This document shows, one piece after another, positions 5,912 through 8,851 of a stretch of 8,851 nucleotides of DNA. The notes beneath the pieces were generated by a model, which saw only the letters and a list, made by a program, of their open reading frames with translations, ran no database searches and had not been told where the DNA came from. Both the position numbers and the translations under genes were made by a program. Location of the stretch: NCBI GenBank assembly GCA_012514615.1, contig JAAYZY010000192.1, positions 1 to 8,851 of the forward strand, read 5' to 3'. Origin of the DNA: Chloroflexota bacterium (lineage in GTDB: Bacteria > Chloroflexota > Anaerolineae > DTPP01). The stretch's first letter is position 1; the number at the start of each line of letters is the position of its first letter.

Positions 5912-7123
5912 CTACAGCACCCGGCAGACCAGCCCTTTCAGGTAGTCCGACTCTGGGAAGGCCAGCAGCACCGGGTGGTCGGAGGCCTGGGTCAGCCGTT
6001 CCAGAATCTGCGCGTCCCGCTGGGCGTCGACGCTCGCCCCGAAGACCACCTTCTGGAAGAGATCGGCGCTGATGGCCCCGGAGCAGGAGAAGGTGAACAG
6101 GATGCCGCCCGGCCGCAAGAGCTGGAAGGCCAGCAGGTTGATGTCTTTGTAGCCGCGGGCGGCGGCCTGCACATCGGCGGATCGGTGGGCGAACTTGGGC
6201 GGGTCCAGGATGATCAGGTCGAACGTGCGCCCTGCTTGGCGGTAGCCCCGCAGCACCTGGAACATGTCGCCGGCCAGGTACTCGGCCTGGTCTTCGCCCC
6301 AGCCGTTCAGGGAGAAGTTGCGCTCGGCCAGCTCCAGTGAAGCCACCGACTCGTCCACGTTGACCACATGCCTGGCCCCCCCCTGCAGCGCGGCCAGGCC
6401 GAAGCCGCCGCTGAAGGCAAAGCCGTTGAGCACCTGTGCGCCGGCGGCGTAACGCAGCACCCGGGAACGGTTCTCCCGCTGGTCCAGGTAGAAGCCGGTC
6501 TTCTGGCCGCGTTTCAGATCCACCAGGAAGTGGAGATCGCCTTCGTGAATGAAGACGGCGTCCGGCGGTTCGTCGCCCCAGAGGAGCCCGGTGCGAACCC
6601 CTAGCCCCTCCTTGCTGCGTACGTCCACGTCGCTGCGCTCGAAGATGCCTCGCGGCTGCAGGAGGTCCGCCAAGCCGCGCACCAGAAGCTCTCGCCGTCG
6701 TTCCACGCCCAGGGTGAGGAACTGCACCGCCAGGTAGTCGGCGTAGCGATCTACGATGAGGCCCGGCAGAAGGTCGGATTCCGCGTGGACCAACCGGCCC
6801 GCCGCTTCCGGCCCCAGGGGGCCCCGCCGAGCCACCGCTGCCTGCAGCCGGCGCAGCCAGAAGCCGTCGTCCACCTGTTCCGCGGGGTCCCACGTGAGCA
6901 GGCGAACGACGATCTGCGAGCGGCGGTTGAGGTAACCGCGGGCCAAGAACTGGCCCCGGGCATCGGCGACCACCACAACGTCGCCGTCTTGCAGCGGCCC
7001 ATGTGAGGGCGGCTCCATGCGGGCCACCGCCCCAGAGAAGACCCACGGGTGGCGCTGCCGCACCGGCTTGTCCCGCCCGGGCTTCAGCACCACCCGACCT
7101 TGGTCATGGCCTGGCTGTGTCAT
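5912..7123 (-). CDS. rlmI: RlmI-family 23S rRNA (cytosine-C5) methyltransferase
   Basis: The 403-residue product matches the RlmI layout: an N-terminal PUA domain (about 9-82, with HPWVFSGAV at 25-33), a linking domain containing LLPGLIVDRYADY (118-130), then a class I SAM methyltransferase domain. Seen there are FYLDQRENR (211-219), motif I VLNGFAFSGGFG (231-242), motif IV LDPPKFA (306-312) and FSCSG (345-349) with C347 as the likely nucleophile. E. coli RlmI makes m5C1962 in 23S rRNA; the same target is inferred, not shown. Motif I has Gly and Phe-Ser where many relatives have Cys/Leu and Tyr-Thr, a modest change. The ATG at 7123 lies 20 nt inside the end of tilS, with AGGTGG 6 nt upstream, so translation is probably coupled to tilS. 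Confidence 0.9.
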   Translation of the reverse strand: MTQPGHDQGRVVLKPGRDKPVRQRHPWVFSGAVARMEPPSHGPLQDGDVVVVADARGQFLARGYLNRRSQIVVRLLTWDPAEQVDDGFWLRRLQAAVARRGPLGPEAAGRLVHAESDLLPGLIVDRYADYLAVQFLTLGVERRRELLVRGLADLLQPRGIFERSDVDVRSKEGLGVRTGLLWGDEPPDAVFIHEGDLHFLVDLKRGQKTGFYLDQRENRSRVLRYAAGAQVLNGFAFSGGFGLAALQGGARHVVNVDESVASLELAERNFSLNGWGEDQAEYLAGDMFQVLRGYRQAGRTFDLIILDPPKFAHRSADVQAAARGYKDINLLAFQLLRPGGILFTFSCSGAISADLFQKVVFGASVDAQRDAQILERLTQASDHPVLLAFPESDYLKGLVCRVL

Positions 7124-8603
7124 GGTTCACCACCTGTAAGAGCATCACGCGGCGGGTCTGGGGGGTGAGGGCCAGGCGTTCATCTACCCGCCAACCGACC
7201 ACCCAAGCCACCCTGTCGCCGCTGCACACCAGCGGCCAGCGGGAGCGCTGGGCCCGCGGCAGCTTCACGTTGATCAGGTACTCCCGCAGCAGGACCGAAT
7301 GGCCGCCCATCCCCTGCGGGCAGAAGCGGTCGCCAGCCCGACGGGCTCGCGCCGTCAGGGGCAGGCGCAGTCGCTCCAGGTCCAGCAGGGCCGTCCAGCG
7401 GTCGCCGCGGTGGCGCTGGAGCAGGTCCATGGGGGCCTCCGTGCTCAGGGGGCACGCCCGCAGCGTCCAACCGCTGCCGGCCAGGGTCACTTCGCCCTCC
7501 AGCGGCAGCTCCTGCTCGCCCACGAACCCGGGGGGCCCGGGCTGCGCCCGGCCGATGCGGAACGAGTCGTAGCCGATGGCCAAGGCCAAGCCCCGGGCCA
7601 GGGGCACGACCGTGCCGGTGGGCTTGCCTGCCAGGGCTTCCACGGCCCGCTGGATGTGGGCCCAGTGGAAGTGGCGTAGGTCGCCCTGAAGGCGTTGGAT
7701 GGCCAGGCGCAGCGTCTCCCGCTGCAGGCTGGGGGGCAAGGCCCGCCAGCGGCTCAGGTGGAAGGCGACCTCCTCGGAGCCTTCGCCGCGGACCACGTCT
7801 GGCCAGACGGCCAGAGCCTGGCCCTGCAGGTAGGCGTAGTCGTCGGCGAAGACCGCTGCGGAGCGACAGAGGGCTTCCCGCAGGCGTGGGTTGTAGCCTT
7901 CCAGGCAAGGCAGCAGTTCGTGACGCAGGCGGTTGCGGTGGTAGTCCCTTTCCAGGTTGGTGCGATCCAGGCGCGGTTGAAGGTCCCAAGCGCGGCAGTA
8001 CGCCTCCACGGCGGCGCGGGGCACGCCCAGCAGCGGCCGCACCAGGCGCAGAGGCCCCGGCGTCGGCCAGCGCCGGGCCCACGCGCCCGGCCGGCGGCAG
8101 CCGGGCATCTCGGCGTCCGGCCGCATCCCCCGCAGCCCGGCCAGGCCCGCCCCTCGCAGCCAGTGCATGAGCACGGTCTCGGCCTGGTCGTCGGCGTTGT
8201 GGGCCACCGCCACGACAGCGCCGCCCAGGCTGGCGGCCAACCCACCCAGGAAGGCGTAGCGGGCCTCGCGGGCGGCTTCTTCCAGGGAGAGCCGCTCCTG
8301 CTTGGCCCAGGCCGCCACGTCGAGCTGCTCGACGGTGACGGGCAGGCCCCACTGTCGGCACGTCTGCTGGACGAAGGCGGCGTCGGCCAGCGACTCCTCG
8401 CCCCGCAGGCCGTGCTCCAGGTGGCCGACGTGCAGGCGGAAGCCGCCCTCAGGCTCCAGGCGTCGGAGGATGTGCAGCAGGCTGAGCGAATCGGCCCCGC
8501 CGGATACCCCCACCACCAGCGGCTGGCCAGCCGGGGGCAACAGGCCATGGGCGAGAGCGTCCCGGCGCACCGACTCCCAAACCTTGTCTCCTTCACCTGT
8601 CAT
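7104..8603 (-). CDS. tilS: tRNA(Ile)-lysidine synthetase
   Basis: The 499-residue product modifies C34 of the tRNA-Ile CAU anticodon to lysidine using ATP and lysine, so the tRNA reads AUA and is charged with isoleucine. The N-terminal N-type ATP-pyrophosphatase domain has the P-loop SGGADS (34-39), HLEHGLRGEES (61-71) and AHNADDQAETVLMHWLRG (134-151). Then come RPLLGVPR (189-196), the tRNA-contact region DRTNLERDYHRNRLRHELLP (213-232), a middle TilS domain, and the C-terminal domain with LLREYLINVKLPRAQRSRWP (438-457) and VGWRVDERL (469-477). It is therefore the long, three-domain form. The frame is open 74 codons further upstream, but ATG 8603 has GAGGGAAGGG 4 nt before it and the first helix follows directly. 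It heads the minus-strand unit and overlaps rlmI by 20 nt. Confidence 0.97.
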   Translation of the reverse strand: MTGEGDKVWESVRRDALAHGLLPPAGQPLVVGVSGGADSLSLLHILRRLEPEGGFRLHVGHLEHGLRGEESLADAAFVQQTCRQWGLPVTVEQLDVAAWAKQERLSLEEAAREARYAFLGGLAASLGGAVVAVAHNADDQAETVLMHWLRGAGLAGLRGMRPDAEMPGCRRPGAWARRWPTPGPLRLVRPLLGVPRAAVEAYCRAWDLQPRLDRTNLERDYHRNRLRHELLPCLEGYNPRLREALCRSAAVFADDYAYLQGQALAVWPDVVRGEGSEEVAFHLSRWRALPPSLQRETLRLAIQRLQGDLRHFHWAHIQRAVEALAGKPTGTVVPLARGLALAIGYDSFRIGRAQPGPPGFVGEQELPLEGEVTLAGSGWTLRACPLSTEAPMDLLQRHRGDRWTALLDLERLRLPLTARARRAGDRFCPQGMGGHSVLLREYLINVKLPRAQRSRWPLVCSGDRVAWVVGWRVDERLALTPQTRRVMLLQVVNHDTARP

Positions 8604-8664
8604 CTGACCCTTCCCTCTGCACGGGGAGGCGCTTGCCCCTACGCCATGCGCGTGGCCGGCGCCG

Positions 8665-8693
8665 TTGACGCGGCAGCACCGCGGTGCTATAAT
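8665..8693 (+). promoter_or_regulatory. Near-consensus sigma-70 promoter for the right-edge gene
   Basis: TTGACG (8665-8670), a 17-bp spacer and a perfect TATAAT (8688-8693). Transcription would start near 8700, leaving about 49 nt of leader before the ATG at 8749. It is the best promoter in the window and uses the same TTGACG -35 box as the gtrA promoter. Confidence 0.85.
8675..8688. promoter_or_regulatory. Perfect 14-bp palindrome in the promoter spacer (candidate operator)
   Basis: AGCACCGCGGTGCT is fully self-complementary and lies between the -35 and -10 boxes, sharing its last base with the -10 box. A dimeric regulator bound here would block the plus-strand promoter and could also affect tilS, which is transcribed the other way. 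I do not recognise it as a known operator. A 14-bp perfect palindrome at this exact place is unlikely but not impossible by chance. Confidence 0.5.
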
Positions 8694-8716
8694 CCGGCTA
8701 TCGCAGTGGACGCCAA
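8686..8716 (-). promoter_or_regulatory. Weak candidate promoter for the tilS unit
   Basis: On the minus strand TTGGCG (8716-8711) is followed after 19 nt by TATAGC (8691-8686). Each box matches four of six consensus bases and the spacer is long, so this is only a possibility. If real, it overlaps the divergent promoter and the palindrome. Confidence 0.2.
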
Positions 8717-8748
8717 CTGAGCAGATTGCCCTTAGGGAGGGAGCGGTC

Positions 8749-8851
8749 ATGGAGCAGACGAAATCCCCCGTCCTTGGGCCGACGTTCCAGGAGATGCTAC
8801 ATCCTGAGACGATCCACTCAGCCACCCGAGCCCAGGCGTTGGCTGCCAGCA
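8749..8851 (+). CDS. Start of an unrecognised gene, cut by the window end
   Basis: Only 34 codons are visible, beginning MEQTKSPVLGPTFQEMLHPE. ATG 8749 is well supported: AGGGAGGGAG at 8734-8743 lies 5 nt upstream and a near-consensus promoter lies before that, and the frame stays open to the edge. The visible residues form a hydrophilic stretch rich in Thr, Gln and Ala, with no signal peptide or membrane helix. It does not resemble the N-terminus of FtsH, the usual companion of tilS and hpt. No function can be assigned from so little. Confidence 0.75.
   Translation, partial: MEQTKSPVLGPTFQEMLHPETIHSATRAQALAAS

Noticed and set aside
6376..6383. Run of eight C (eight G on the coding strand) within rlmI
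   Set aside because: It is explained by glycine codons in a conserved gene in GC-rich DNA; there is no reason to expect phase variation in an rRNA methyltransferase.
5868..7046. A 392-codon minus-strand open frame overlapping rlmI in another frame
   Set aside because: It is Arg/Gly/Pro/Ala-rich and low in complexity; the rlmI frame carries all the domain motifs.
7695..8720. A 341-codon plus-strand open frame opposite tilS
   Set aside because: The product is Ala/Gly/Gln/His-rich without motifs and runs through the tilS start region and the divergent promoter. TilS on the other strand has all family motifs.

Overview
The window reads as an ordinary, GC-rich (by eye roughly two-thirds G+C) bacterial chromosome segment. 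It is densely packed, with short intergenic gaps, Shine-Dalgarno sites and sigma-70-like promoters. Gene content (an FtsB/DivIC-like protein with an aromatic C-terminus, GtrA plus a GT4 glycosyltransferase, an AspC-like aminotransferase, Hpt, an orphan beta-class DNA methyltransferase, RlmI, TilS) and frequent TTG starts fit a member of the Chloroflexota (Anaerolineae-like). That assignment is inferred from gene style and was not tested by any search. No rRNA, tRNA, CRISPR, insertion sequence or prophage gene was seen, and no stretch over 300 bases lacks a gene.

Left half, plus strand (1-4331). A promoter at the window edge leads into a small FtsB/DivIC-like division protein (75-503), closed by a strong hairpin terminator (526-567). 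A new promoter (626-655) starts a tight three-gene unit: a GtrA-family membrane protein (689-1204, TTG start), a GT4 glycosyltransferase (1207-2376, probable TTG start, 2-nt gap) and an unrecognised six-helix membrane protein (2369-3103, overlapping by 8 nt). Together they look like a small cell-envelope glycan module. After 49 bp that carry a perfect 18-bp dyad comes a PLP-dependent aminotransferase (3153-4331).

Middle (4332-4456). The two halves converge on a hairpin with T-rich flanks (4391-4420) that can terminate both strands, beside a second GC-rich hairpin (4428-4450).

Right half, minus strand (8603 down to 4457). The order of transcription is tilS, rlmI (overlapping tilS by 20 nt), an orphan DNA methyltransferase and hpt, apparently one operon. 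It joins tRNA modification (lysidine), 23S rRNA m5C methylation, DNA methylation and purine salvage. tilS and hpt are classic neighbours in bacteria; here two methyltransferase genes sit between them.

Right edge (8604-8851). The 145-bp divergent gap holds a near-consensus promoter (TTGACG-N17-TATAAT) whose spacer contains a perfect 14-bp palindrome, a good operator candidate. It drives a plus-strand gene of which only 34 codons are visible and which I do not recognise.

I found no clear novel system. The most interesting items are the palindrome-in-promoter at the right edge, the 18-bp dyad before the aminotransferase, the orphan methyltransferase inside a housekeeping operon, and the GtrA/GT4/six-helix membrane protein unit.
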